From positions 1 through 64,000 of the forward strand of contig JANYET010000019.1 in the NCBI GenBank assembly GCA_025359785.1: 64,000 bases of DNA, written 5' to 3'. Below are positions 48,494 to 57,308 of the stretch, in pieces. Both the position numbers and the translations under genes were made by a program. The notes beneath the pieces were generated by a model. That model was given only the letters and a program-made list of their open reading frames with translations. It was not told where the DNA came from and did no database searches. The DNA is from Alphaproteobacteria bacterium (GTDB lineage: Bacteria; Pseudomonadota; Alphaproteobacteria; Caulobacterales; Caulobacteraceae). Positions within the stretch are counted from its first letter, which is position 1, and each line of letters begins with the position of its first letter.

Positions 48494-49591
48494 ATGGCGA
48501 TACGGGACATCGATACGGACGCCGACGCGGCGCACGAGATGTTCCAATCCTTCGACTTCATGGAGGGACTGCCGGTCACGGCGGCGGCGCCGCGCAAGCA
48601 GCTCAGCGTGCGGGCCCTCGCCGAGCGGGTCTATCCGGGCATCCTGGTGGCGGTGACCATCGCGCTGGCCGCCGACTGGCTGGCCTCGCACTACAAGGCG
48701 CCGGTGATGCTGTTCGCCCTGTTGTTCGGCATGACCTTCCACTTCCTGCACGAGGAAGGCCGCTGCATTCCCGGCATCGAGTTCGCCTCGAAGGCCATCC
48801 TGCGGACCGGCGTGGCCCTGCTGGGCGCGCGGATCACGGTCGAGCAGATCGTGGCGCTGGGCCCCGTGCCGATCGCCATGGTGGTCGCCGGCGTCACCAC
48901 CACGATCCTGGCGGGCTATCTGCTGGCCCGGGCCTTGGGCCTCAGCCGCAGTTTCGGCATCCTCTCCGGCGGCTCCGTCGGCATCTGCGGCGCCTCGGCC
49001 GCCCTGGCCATCGCCTCGGTCCTGCCGAAGACCAAGGAAAGCGAACGCGACGTCATCCTCGCCGTGGTCGTGGTGACCGGCCTGTCGACTATCGCGATGA
49101 TCGTCTACCCGATGCTCGTGCCGATCATCGGCCTCGACAACGAACGCGCCGGCCTGTTCCTCGGCGGCACCATCCACGACGTCGCCCAAGTGGTGGGCGC
49201 CGGCTACACCATCTCCCAGAAGACCGGTGACGTGGCCACCTATGTGAAGCTGCTGCGGGTCGCCATGCTGCTGCCGGTGGTCGGGACGATCGCCGTTGTG
49301 CTGTCGCGCGGCCGCGGCGGGGCCTCGGGCGCCAAGGTTCCCCTGCCCTGGTTCCTGTTCGGCTTCGCGGCGCTGGTGGCGATCAACAGCCTGGGCGTCC
49401 TGCCGAAGCCTGTGGTCAGCGGCGCCACCGAGGTCTCGCGCTGGCTGCTGGTGGTGGCGATCGCGGCGCTGGGCATGAAGACCTCGTTCAAGGCCCTCAT
49501 CGCCGCCGGCTGGCGCCCCGTGGCGACCATGGTGCTGGAAACCCTGTGGATCGCGGGGCTGGTCCTGGCGATCGTCAAGTTCGCGACCTAA
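48494..49591 (+). CDS. YeiH-family putative sulfate/small-anion exporter
   Basis: A 365-residue inner-membrane protein of the Cons_hypoth698/YeiH family with about 10 helices. Typical strings: PVMLFALLFGMTFHFL, GRCIPGIEFASKAILRTGVALLGARIT, SGGSVGICGASAALAIASVLP, GGTIHDVAQVVGAGYTIS. The family is annotated as putative sulfate export; experimental proof of substrate is limited. A soluble N-terminal extension of about 40 residues precedes the first helix. Monocistronic; upstream inverted repeats might bind a regulator. The T4SS operon starts 76 bases after it. Confidence 0.87.
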   Translation: MAIRDIDTDADAAHEMFQSFDFMEGLPVTAAAPRKQLSVRALAERVYPGILVAVTIALAADWLASHYKAPVMLFALLFGMTFHFLHEEGRCIPGIEFASKAILRTGVALLGARITVEQIVALGPVPIAMVVAGVTTTILAGYLLARALGLSRSFGILSGGSVGICGASAALAIASVLPKTKESERDVILAVVVVTGLSTIAMIVYPMLVPIIGLDNERAGLFLGGTIHDVAQVVGAGYTISQKTGDVATYVKLLRVAMLLPVVGTIAVVLSRGRGGASGAKVPLPWFLFGFAALVAINSLGVLPKPVVSGATEVSRWLLVVAIAALGMKTSFKALIAAGWRPVATMVLETLWIAGLVLAIVKFAT

Positions 49592-49667
49592 GGCCACGCG
49601 GGCAAACGAGTCTGGCCCCGCTTCGCCAAGATGGGCTAACGTCGAGGCCTCGAGTTGGGGCGACGTC

Positions 49668-50267
49668 ATGGGCCGCAGACGAACGATGCCATCGATCGCG
49701 TTAGCCGCCCTGGCCCTGGGGGCCGTCGCCCTGGCCTCGCCCGCCGCCGCGCAGGTCCTGGACATCGCGGCCGACGGCGCCGTCACCCGCTATGCCGGCC
49801 CGGCCATCTACACCGACCAGGGCGCGCGGTCGCTGATCCGCGAGGCCGCACCCGCCGCAGTGGCGCCTGCGGAAATAGGCAGGGCCATCGCCGAGTCCGC
49901 CCAGCGCTATTCGGTCAGCGCCGCCCTCGCCCAGGCCGTCGCCTGGCAGGAATCGCGCTTCCGCCAGGAGGCCGTCTCGCCCAAGGGCGCGCTGGGCGTC
50001 ATGCAGCTGATGCCGGCCACCGCCAGGCGCCTGGGGGTCGATGCTCATGACCTGCATGCGAACATAGATGGCGGTGTCGGCTATTTGTCGCTTATGCTGC
50101 GCCGGTTCGAGGGAGATTTGCCCCGGGCCCTGGCAGCCTACAACGCCGGTCCCGAGGCCGTGCAGCGTTATGGCGGGGTTCCGCCCTACGCCGAGACGAA
50201 GGCCTATGTGCGCGCGATCCTCGGTCACCTCGCCACCGCCAGCGGCGCCGCAGTGCGCGTGGAGTAG
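49668..50267 (+). CDS. virB1: VirB1-like lytic transglycosylase of the T4SS
   Basis: A 199-residue exported lysozyme-like enzyme that opens peptidoglycan for the secretion channel. Signal peptide SIALAALALGAVALASPAAA; SLT domain with catalytic E95 in AVAWQESRFRQEA, GALGVMQLMPATA, and AAYNAGPEAVQRYGGVPPYAETKAYV. It is the first gene of the secretion operon, 3 bases before virB2, with the usual VirB1 size. A plain housekeeping soluble lytic transglycosylase is the alternative, but the position favours VirB1. Confidence 0.9.
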   Translation: MGRRRTMPSIALAALALGAVALASPAAAQVLDIAADGAVTRYAGPAIYTDQGARSLIREAAPAAVAPAEIGRAIAESAQRYSVSAALAQAVAWQESRFRQEAVSPKGALGVMQLMPATARRLGVDAHDLHANIDGGVGYLSLMLRRFEGDLPRALAAYNAGPEAVQRYGGVPPYAETKAYVRAILGHLATASGAAVRVE

Positions 50268-50270
50268 CTC

Positions 50271-50573
50271 ATGACGTCCCGCACGCCATTCATCCTGGCG
50301 GCCCTGGCTGTCGCCGGTTCAGCCCACGCTCAGGTCGCCGATCCGGCCGGCTCCTCGCCACTGATCGCTGCGCTGGACTGGGTGCAGGGCACCCTGCTCG
50401 GCAACCTCGCGACCAGCGCCGCGGTGATCGCCGTCGCGGTGGTCGGCTTCATGATGCTGACCGGCCGGATGGACTGGCGCCGCGGCCTGACGGTGGTGGT
50501 CGGCTGCTTCATCGTCTTCGGCGCGGTCTCCATCGTCGCCGGCATCCGCGCCATGGCCGGCGGGCTGCACTAG
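50271..50573 (+). CDS. virB2: VirB2-like pilin (TrbC/VirB2 family)
   Basis: A 100-residue protein with a signal peptide (FILAALAVAGSAHAQ) and two hydrophobic helices (LATSAAVIAVAVVGFMMLTG and LTVVVGCFIVFGAVSIVAG) separated by the short basic loop RMDWRRG. This is the VirB2 major-pilin layout. It sits between virB1 and virB3, in the standard order of VirB operons. Confidence 0.9.
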   Translation: MTSRTPFILAALAVAGSAHAQVADPAGSSPLIAALDWVQGTLLGNLATSAAVIAVAVVGFMMLTGRMDWRRGLTVVVGCFIVFGAVSIVAGIRAMAGGLH

Positions 50574-50575
50574 CC

Positions 50576-50860
50576 GTGGCGCGCCTGGCCTCCGATCCCG
50601 TCTTCGCGGCCCTTACCCGGCCCCAGATGATCGGTGGCGTCACCTATGCCTTCGCGGTGTTCAACCTCGTCGTCACGGTCGAGGCCTTCCTGATCACCCG
50701 CTCGTTCTGGGCGCTGGGCCTGGCGGCGATCCTGCACGCCGCGGGCTACCTGGGCTGCCTGCGCGAGCCGCGGTTCTTCGACATCTGGATCACCCGGCTG
50801 CGCACCTGTCCCCGGGTGAAGAATTTCGGCTTCTGGCGGGGGAATTCCTACCGCCCATGA
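50576..50860 (+). CDS. virB3: VirB3-like inner-membrane protein
   Basis: A 94-residue protein with PVFAALTRPQMIGGVTYAFAVFNLVVTVEAFLI: the 'LTRPQ' box plus a hydrophobic hairpin are VirB3 hallmarks. The tail WITRLRTCPRVKNFGFWRGNSY resembles other VirB3 ends. It begins GTG 2 bases after virB2 and its stop overlaps the virB4 start by 4 bases. Confidence 0.92.
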   Translation: MARLASDPVFAALTRPQMIGGVTYAFAVFNLVVTVEAFLITRSFWALGLAAILHAAGYLGCLREPRFFDIWITRLRTCPRVKNFGFWRGNSYRP

Positions 50861-53250
50861 CCCGGACCGCAAACCCGCACAGCTATGTCACCACCGGCGC
50901 CGCCAGGGTGCTGGCGCCCCGCGAGGCCAATGTCGGCGACAAACTGCCCTATGGCGGCCACCTGGACGACATGACCCTGCAGACCCGCGACGGACTGCTG
51001 GTCCAGACCCTGCACCTCGCCGGCTTCCCGTCGGAGACCGCGCCGGACGACGAGCTCAACTACCGCAAGGCGATCCGCGAGACGGTGCTGCGCGGCGCGG
51101 CCAGCTCGCGCCTGGCGCTCTATCATCACGTGGTCCGCCGCCGGGTGACGCCGGCCTTCCCAGACGCGCCGACCGAGGGCTTCGCCGCGCGCCTCGACGC
51201 CGGCTGGCGCGACCGGCTCGCGGGCCGAAGGCTCTACGTCAACGACATCTTCCTGACCCTGGTCCGCAGGCCCTTGCAGGGGGGCGCGGGCTTCCTCGAG
51301 CGCCTGGTCCGCCAGCCGGGCGCCAGGCGCGCCGACCTCGACAGGGAGCTGCGCGCGCTGCACGCCGCCCGCGAGGCCTTTTCCGCAGCCTTGTCGCCCT
51401 ATGGCCCGCGCACGCTGTCGCTCTATGAAGGCCCCGCCGGCGCCCAGCGCTCCGAGCCGGCCGAGTTCCTCAGCCTGATCCTCAACGGCGAGCTGAAGCC
51501 GGTGCTGACGCCCACCGGCGACCTGGGGAACAGCCTCGCCACGCGGCGGCTCAGTTTCGGTCTCGACGCCATGGAGTTCGGCCCCAATGCCGGGGAGGCC
51601 AGCTTCGGGGCGATGATCTCGCTGAAGGACTATCCGGCCCGCACGGCGCCCGGCCTGTTGGACGGCGTCCTGCGCCTGCCGATGGAGATGGTGCTGACCG
51701 AGAGCTTCGCCTTCGTCGACCGCCAGCAGGCGCTCGACCGGATGGGCCTGGCGCTGCGGCGGCTGCGCGCCGCCGACGACGACGCCTACAGCCTGCGCAC
51801 CGAACTGGCCGAGGCCCGCGACGACGTGGGCGCCGGCCGCGCGGCCTATGGCGAGCACCACCTGACGATCCTGGCCAAGGCCGAGACCCTGGGCGAGCTC
51901 GACGGGGCCGTGGCCGACGTGCAGTCGGCGCTCTCCGAGGCCGGCGCCATCGCCGTGCGCGAGGACACCAATCTGGAGCCCGCCTTCTGGGCGCAGTTCC
52001 CGGGCAACCTGAAGTTCATCTCGCGCCGCGCCCTGGTCTCGGCCGCCAACTTCGCGAGCCTCGCCAGCTTCCACAACCACCCGACCGGCCAGGCCGAGAA
52101 CAACCACTGGGGCCCGGCCATCGCGGTGCTGGAGACCACGTCCTTCGGCCCCTACCACTTCAATTTCCACAATGCCGACCTGGGCAATTTCACGGTCATT
52201 GGCCCGTCGGGGTCCGGTAAGACGGTGCTGCTTACCTTCCTGCTGGCCCAGGCCGAGCGGCTGAAGCCGCGCATCGCCTATTTCGACAAGGATCGCGGCG
52301 CCGAGCCCTTCATCCGCGCGATCGGCGGCCGCTACGACGTGATCAGCCCGGGCGAGCCCACCGGCTTCAACCCACTGGCGCTGGCCGACACGCCGGCCAA
52401 CCGCGCCTTCCTGGCCGACTGGATCGGGACCCTGCTCACCGCCGAGGGCGGCGGCCTCGACGCCGAAGACCGGGCGATGATCGCCGAGGCGGTGGACGCC
52501 AACTACGCCCAGGCGCCCGGCCACCGGCGCCTGCGGTATCTGCGTGAGCTGTTCCGCGGCGCCCGGCGTCCGCACGCCGGCGACCTGGCCGCCCGCCTCG
52601 GCGCCTGGTGCGAGGGCGGCGAGCACGCCTGGCTGTTCGACAACGCCGCCGACCGCCTCGACATCGACGCCCGCATCCTGGGCTTCGACATGACCAAGAT
52701 CCTGGACGCGCCCACCATCCGCACGCCGGCCATGATGTACCTGTTCCATCGCATCGAGCAGCGGCTGGACGGCTCGCCCGCGATCATCGTGGTGGATGAG
52801 GGCTGGAAGGCGCTGGACGACGCCGTCTTCGTCCGCCGGATCAAGGACTGGGAAAAGACCATCCGCAAGCGCAACGGCCTGGTCGGCTTCTGCACCCAGA
52901 GCGCGTCCGACGCCCTGGAAAGCCGCATCGCCTCGGCGATCATCGAGCAGGCCGCGACCCAGGTCTTTTTCCCCAACAGCCGCGCGCGGCCCGAGGACTA
53001 TGTGAAGGGCTTCGGCCTCACCGAGCACGAGTTCGAGCTGGTGCGCACCCTGCCCGATACCTCGCGCTGCTTCCTGATCAAGCGCGGCGACCATTCCGTC
53101 GTCGCCCGCCTCGACCTGTCCGGGCTATCCGGCGAGCTCGCGGTCCTAGCCGGCACCGAGCGTACCGTGCGCCGCCTCGAAGCCCTGCGCGACGAGCTCG
53201 GCGACGAACCCGACGCCTGGCTCGAGCCCTTCATGGTCAGCGCGGCATGA
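50857..53250 (+). CDS. virB4: VirB4-like T4SS ATPase
   Basis: A 797-residue ATPase that energises pilus assembly and transfer. N-terminal CagE/VirB4 domain (VGDKLPYGGHLDDMTLQTRDG), then the ATPase core with Walker A GPSGSGKTVLL (near residue 448) and Walker B AIIVVDEGWKALDD (near residue 643), and VGFCTQSASDALES followed by QVFFPNSRARPEDY. Full length for the family (about 790-820). Overlaps virB3 and virB6 by 4 bases each. A 748-residue open frame on the other strand is only its shadow. Confidence 0.97.
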   Translation: MTRTANPHSYVTTGAARVLAPREANVGDKLPYGGHLDDMTLQTRDGLLVQTLHLAGFPSETAPDDELNYRKAIRETVLRGAASSRLALYHHVVRRRVTPAFPDAPTEGFAARLDAGWRDRLAGRRLYVNDIFLTLVRRPLQGGAGFLERLVRQPGARRADLDRELRALHAAREAFSAALSPYGPRTLSLYEGPAGAQRSEPAEFLSLILNGELKPVLTPTGDLGNSLATRRLSFGLDAMEFGPNAGEASFGAMISLKDYPARTAPGLLDGVLRLPMEMVLTESFAFVDRQQALDRMGLALRRLRAADDDAYSLRTELAEARDDVGAGRAAYGEHHLTILAKAETLGELDGAVADVQSALSEAGAIAVREDTNLEPAFWAQFPGNLKFISRRALVSAANFASLASFHNHPTGQAENNHWGPAIAVLETTSFGPYHFNFHNADLGNFTVIGPSGSGKTVLLTFLLAQAERLKPRIAYFDKDRGAEPFIRAIGGRYDVISPGEPTGFNPLALADTPANRAFLADWIGTLLTAEGGGLDAEDRAMIAEAVDANYAQAPGHRRLRYLRELFRGARRPHAGDLAARLGAWCEGGEHAWLFDNAADRLDIDARILGFDMTKILDAPTIRTPAMMYLFHRIEQRLDGSPAIIVVDEGWKALDDAVFVRRIKDWEKTIRKRNGLVGFCTQSASDALESRIASAIIEQAATQVFFPNSRARPEDYVKGFGLTEHEFELVRTLPDTSRCFLIKRGDHSVVARLDLSGLSGELAVLAGTERTVRRLEALRDELGDEPDAWLEPFMVSAA

Positions 53251-54407
53251 CAGGCGCCTGCGCCAATCTGGTGAACGATGGCGTCATCCGCGGCGTCCTG
53301 GGCGCTGTCGACTGCCAGACCCGGGCTTTCGCCGAGGCCGGCTATTCGTCGCTGACCTCGGCGTCCTCCGGCTTCCAGGTCGCGCTCACGGCGCTGCTGA
53401 CCATCTACGTCGCCCTGGTGGGCTACCGGATGCTGTTCGCGGCCGGCGGCGCGCGCCTGTCCGACGCCCCCGGCATCGCGCTGAAGATCGGCGCGATCCT
53501 GGCGCTGGTGACCAGCTGGGCCACCTTCCAGACCCTGGTGTTCGACCTCGCCGCCCATGCGCCGGGCGAGATCGCCGCCGCGGTGGCCGCCCCCCTGCAG
53601 GCCAGCGGCGGCTCGCTCGCCGCCGATCCGATAGGCGGCCTGCAGACCGCTTACGACCAGCTCACCCAGGCCGCCGCCGCCTTCGGCAAGATGGCCGGCC
53701 CCAATGTGAAGGGCTATTCCAGCCCGCAGGCGGCCGCCGCCGAGGCGCTCTCCGCCGCCTCGGGCGTCCTCTTCATGACCACCGCCGGCGTGATCGCCGC
53801 CGCGACCCTGGCCATCGGGGTGCTCACCGCCGTAGGCCCGGTGTTCATCGCCATGTTCCTGATCCCCGCCACGCGCGGCCTCTTCGTGGGCTGGGTCCGG
53901 GCGCTGGCGGCCGCCGCACTCGTGCCCATGCTGGGCTGGCTGGTGGCGATCCTGATGTTGTCGGTGCTGGAGCCCTGGCTGGTCAGCCTCGCCCAGCAGC
54001 GGGCCACGGCCACCCTCGACCCGCAGACCGCCATGAGCGCAGCGAGCCTGATCTTCGTCTTCGGCGCCGGTCAGACGGCGCTGCTGATCGCCGCGGGCGT
54101 CGTGGCCTTCGGCTTCCGCCTGCGTCGCCCGGCCGCCGCCGAGCGCCAGCCGCCGGCCCCGCAACAGACGGCCGCCCAGCTCGCGCCCGAAGCCGCCTCC
54201 CGCGCCCAGCGCCTGGCTTTCGACCTGCAGCGCGACCAGGCGGTGGCCGCCGCGCGCCTGCACCCCCTGCATCTGACCGCGACCGGGGCCAGCCCTGGCG
54301 GGGCCGTCGCGACCACGCGCTCCGACTACGCCGACCGCCCGGCCCGGCTCGGCGACGCCTACCGCCGCCCGGCCGTCGCCTCGCGCCGCATGGGGAGCCG
54401 CGCATGA
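53247..54407 (+). CDS. virB6: VirB6-like polytopic channel protein (TrbL/VirB6)
   Basis: A 386-residue multi-spanning protein: a helix at ALTALLTIYVALVGYRMLF, two more at KIGAILALVTSWATFQTL and the central block VLFMTTAGVIAAATLAIGVLTAVGPVFIAMFL, with TRGLFVGWVRALAAAALVPMLGWLVAIL following. The VGPVFIAxFL...FxxWxR pattern is typical of VirB6. The C-terminal 90 residues are Ala/Arg-rich and hydrophilic. In standard operons virB5 would precede and virB7/virB8 follow; here it overlaps virB4 and virB9 directly by 4 bases. Confidence 0.92.
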   Translation: MTGACANLVNDGVIRGVLGAVDCQTRAFAEAGYSSLTSASSGFQVALTALLTIYVALVGYRMLFAAGGARLSDAPGIALKIGAILALVTSWATFQTLVFDLAAHAPGEIAAAVAAPLQASGGSLAADPIGGLQTAYDQLTQAAAAFGKMAGPNVKGYSSPQAAAAEALSAASGVLFMTTAGVIAAATLAIGVLTAVGPVFIAMFLIPATRGLFVGWVRALAAAALVPMLGWLVAILMLSVLEPWLVSLAQQRATATLDPQTAMSAASLIFVFGAGQTALLIAAGVVAFGFRLRRPAAAERQPPAPQQTAAQLAPEAASRAQRLAFDLQRDQAVAAARLHPLHLTATGASPGGAVATTRSDYADRPARLGDAYRRPAVASRRMGSRA

Positions 54408-55168
54408 CCCGCGCCCTCCTGCTGGCCCTCCTCCTCGGGCTCTCCGCCGCGCCGGCCGGCGCCGTGACACCGCATCCCGGAGGCGGCGACCCGCGCATCC
54501 TCGAGGTGCTCTACGACCCGCAGGAGGTCGTCGAGCTGCACGGCGTGCTGGGCTACCAGCTGTCGCTGGAGTTCGACCCGGCCGAGCGGATCGAGAACGT
54601 CGCCATCGGCGATGCGCTCGGCTGGCAGGTGACGCCCAACCGCAAGGCCAACCTGCTGTTCATCAAGCCGATGGCCCAGCGGCCCGACACCAACATGACG
54701 GTGATCACCAACCTGCGCCGCTACAACTTCCAGCTCCACGTGCGGGCCAAGGCGCCGGCCGCGGCGATCGCCTATTCGGTGCGCTTCACCTATCCGCAGG
54801 CCGCCCCGGCCGTTGCCGTGCCGCCGGCGCCGCCTGCCCCGCCCGTCGACCGCAACCATGCCTACAGCTATCAGGGCTCAGCCAAGGCGCTCCCGACCCA
54901 GCTGTTCGACGATGGCCAGGCCACCTATTTCGCGTTCGGGCGCGAGGAGGACCTGCCGGCGATCTTCGCGGTCGATCCGGACGGCGGCGAGGCGGTGGTC
55001 AATTCGCACATGCGCTCGGGCTACATCGTCGTCGACCGGCTCGCGTCGGGCTTCGTGCTGCGCCGCGGCAGCGAGGTGACCAAGGTGTTCAACGACGGAT
55101 GGCACGCCCAGCAGGCCAGCGCGCTCAGCCCCAAGCTTCGACCCAAGGACCCCTGGTGGCGCCGATGA
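54404..55168 (+). CDS. virB9: VirB9-like outer-membrane core protein
   Basis: A 254-residue periplasmic protein with signal peptide (RALLLALLLGLSAAPAGA). Two typical VirB9/TrbG domains: N-terminal YDPQEVVELHGVLGYQLSLEFDP with NRKANLLFIKPM and NLRRYNFQL, and C-terminal NHAYSYQGS...LFDDGQATYFAFGREEDLPAIFAVDPDGGEAVVNSHMRSGYIVVDRLASGFVLRRG. It normally pairs with the lipoprotein VirB7, for which no gene was found. Its start overlaps virB6 and its stop virB10. Confidence 0.93.
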   Translation: MTRALLLALLLGLSAAPAGAVTPHPGGGDPRILEVLYDPQEVVELHGVLGYQLSLEFDPAERIENVAIGDALGWQVTPNRKANLLFIKPMAQRPDTNMTVITNLRRYNFQLHVRAKAPAAAIAYSVRFTYPQAAPAVAVPPAPPAPPVDRNHAYSYQGSAKALPTQLFDDGQATYFAFGREEDLPAIFAVDPDGGEAVVNSHMRSGYIVVDRLASGFVLRRGSEVTKVFNDGWHAQQASALSPKLRPKDPWWRR

Positions 55169-56307
55169 CCGCCGACGACAAAGACCCTCGCAATCTCGAC
55201 CTTGGCGACCTGAGCCCCGTCTATGCGCGCAGCGACTGGGTGCGCCCACAGGTAAGCCAGCCCTCCTCGCCCTGGACCGTGGTGCTCGGCGTCGCCGGCG
55301 CCAGTGTGCTGGGCGTCCTGGTCTTCACCTCGCTCTCCAGCGCCCGTCAGGCCCACGCCTCGACGCAGGCCAAGACGGCCACCACGACCACCTCCGCGCC
55401 TGCCTGGCAGCCGGCGCTGCAGACCCTGATGGCCCAGCAGACCGCGAGCCCGCCAGCCCCGGTCGGGTCGCCGACCGCGCCGATCTCCGCGCCGCAGGGC
55501 CTGCCCAGCATGACCGCGCCCGCCACGCCGCTCGACCCGGCCGAGGCCCACTGGAAGGCGCCCGCCGTCATCGTCGACCTCAGCGAAGCCCAGGCGGTCT
55601 CCGCGCCCGCCTTCCGCCTCGCCCAGGCGCAAGCCCCGATGGCGCCCGGCGCGACGCCCGCCGACGGTTCCTCGGCCGACGAACGCTTCGCCGCCCGCGT
55701 CTCCGGCGCCGCCAGCGACACCGCCCGCGCCAGCCAGATGCGCGACATCTCCCGGGTCATCCCGCAGGGCTTTGTGATCCCCGCCGTGCTGGAAACCGCC
55801 ATCGACTCGGACCTGCCAGGCTCGGTCCGCGCCGTGGTCAGCCGCGACGTCCGCGGCTTCGACGGAACCCAGGTGCTGATCCCTCGCGGCTCGCACCTGA
55901 TCGGGCAGTACAAGTCCGCCGCCGCCGTCGGCCAGACGCGCGCCTTCGTGGTCTGGTCGCGGATCATCACGCCCACCGGCGTCTCCATCGACGTGGGCTC
56001 GCCGGCCACCGACCGGCTGGGACGCGGCGGCCTGGAGGGCAAGGCCGACAGCCACTTCTTCGAACGCTTCGGCGCCGCGATCCTGCTCTCGGTGGTCTCC
56101 GGCGGCGTCGACGCGCTGGCCCGCAACGGCAGCAACACCAACGCCCTGATCATCGGCTCGCCGGCCCAGGCTCAGAACGTCGCCGCTATCGCCCTGCAGA
56201 AGCAGATCGACATCCCGACCACCATCAAGGTCGCCCAGGGCCAGGCGGTGCAGGTGTCCGTCGCCCGCGACCTCGACTTCTCCGGCGTGGCCCCGGTAGG
56301 GCGATGA
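55165..56307 (+). CDS. virB10: VirB10-like scaffold protein (TrbI/VirB10)
   Basis: A 380-residue protein spanning both membranes. A short cytoplasmic N-terminus (DLGDLSPVYARSDWVRPQ) precedes one transmembrane helix (SPWTVVLGVAGASVLGVLVFTS), a Pro/Ala-rich linker follows, and the C-terminal TrbI domain holds IPQGFVIPAVLETAIDSDLPGSVRAVVSRDV, LIPRGSHLIGQYKS, VWSRIITPTGVSIDVGSPA and SVARDLDFSG. ATG 55165 gives a 4-base overlap with virB9; a longer frame upstream lies within virB9. Confidence 0.93.
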   Translation: MTADDKDPRNLDLGDLSPVYARSDWVRPQVSQPSSPWTVVLGVAGASVLGVLVFTSLSSARQAHASTQAKTATTTTSAPAWQPALQTLMAQQTASPPAPVGSPTAPISAPQGLPSMTAPATPLDPAEAHWKAPAVIVDLSEAQAVSAPAFRLAQAQAPMAPGATPADGSSADERFAARVSGAASDTARASQMRDISRVIPQGFVIPAVLETAIDSDLPGSVRAVVSRDVRGFDGTQVLIPRGSHLIGQYKSAAAVGQTRAFVVWSRIITPTGVSIDVGSPATDRLGRGGLEGKADSHFFERFGAAILLSVVSGGVDALARNGSNTNALIIGSPAQAQNVAAIALQKQIDIPTTIKVAQGQAVQVSVARDLDFSGVAPVGR

Positions 56308-57308
56308 GCGCGACGGCCGGCGTTTATCTCGAGGCCTATCTGGCGCCGCTGGCCCCCTGGCTGTCGCGGCCGGACGTCACCGATGTCCTGATCAACCGGC
56401 CGGGCGAGGTCTGGATCGAGACCACCGGCGGCGTCATGAGCCGCGAGCCCGCCGACCAGCTAACCGAGGTCGCGTTGCAGCGCCTCGCCCGCCAGATCGC
56501 CGCCGCCAGTCACCAGGGCGTCAACCGTGAACAACCGCTGCTCTCCGCCACCCTGCCGGACGGCGCGCGGGTGCAGGTGATCTCGCCGCCCGCCACCCGC
56601 GGCGGCCTCGCCATGGCGGTCCGCAAGCATCTGCTTTCCGACATGAGCCTGGAGGAGCTGTCCCGCGACGGCCTGTTCGCGACCGCGGCCCGTAGCGACC
56701 CGGCCCGTGATGCGGCCGCCGACGCCGATCTCGACGCCCTGCTCGACGCCGGCGACCTGATGGCCTTCCTCAAGGCGGCCGTGCGTCGCCGTAAGACCAT
56801 GGTGATCTCCGGCGGCACCGCCAGCGGCAAGACCACCCTGCTGAACGCGCTGGTGAAAGAGATTCCCCGCACCGAGCGCCTGGTGGTCATCGAAGACGCC
56901 CCGGAAGTCCGCCTCGACCATCCCAATGCGGTGGGTCTGGTCGCTGTGCGCGGCGAACTCGGCGAGGCCCAGGTGGGCGCCGACGCCCTGCTGGCCGCGG
57001 CCCTTCGCCTGCGGCCCGACCGCATCCTGCTGGGCGAACTGCGGGGCCCCGAGGCGTTCGCCTACCTGCGCGCCGTCAACTCCGGCCACCCGGGCTCGAT
57101 CACCACGGTCCACGCCGACAGCCCGAGCGGCGCCATCGATCAGATCGCGCTTCTGGCCATGACCTCCGGCGTCGATCTCGGCTGGGACAAGGTCCGCACC
57201 TACGTCGAGCGCGTGGTCGATGTCGTGGTCCAGCTCGACCGCACCCAAGGCGCGCGGCGGATGACCGAGGTCTTCTTCAGAGGCGCTAGACGAATCCCAG
57301 GTTCCTGA
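56304..57308 (+). CDS. virB11: VirB11-like T4SS ATPase
   Basis: A 334-residue hexameric ATPase. N-terminal domain PWLSRPDVTDVLINRPGEVWIE; Walker A GGTASGKTT (near residue 170), Asp box VVIEDAPEVRL, Walker B LRPDRILLGELRGPEAFAYLRAVNSGHPGSITTVHADSP (His box). Ends TEVFFRGARRIPGS, so it is nearly complete. It is the last T4SS gene and its final 23 bases overlap the 3' end of the convergent DUF1501 gene, an unusual arrangement. No VirD4 gene follows. Confidence 0.94.
   Translation: MSATAGVYLEAYLAPLAPWLSRPDVTDVLINRPGEVWIETTGGVMSREPADQLTEVALQRLARQIAAASHQGVNREQPLLSATLPDGARVQVISPPATRGGLAMAVRKHLLSDMSLEELSRDGLFATAARSDPARDAAADADLDALLDAGDLMAFLKAAVRRRKTMVISGGTASGKTTLLNALVKEIPRTERLVVIEDAPEVRLDHPNAVGLVAVRGELGEAQVGADALLAAALRLRPDRILLGELRGPEAFAYLRAVNSGHPGSITTVHADSPSGAIDQIALLAMTSGVDLGWDKVRTYVERVVDVVVQLDRTQGARRMTEVFFRGARRIPGS

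Noticed and set aside
50848..53094. 748-residue minus-strand open frame inside virB4
   Set aside because: Exactly antisense to the Walker A/B ATPase gene, no recognisable motif; treated as a shadow, not an extra T4SS gene or hidden VirB5/VirB8.
52998..54470. 490-residue minus-strand frame opposite virB6, considered as a hidden VirB7/VirB8
   Set aside because: Low-complexity Gly/Arg/Ala composition, no membrane helix of VirB8 type and no lipobox.
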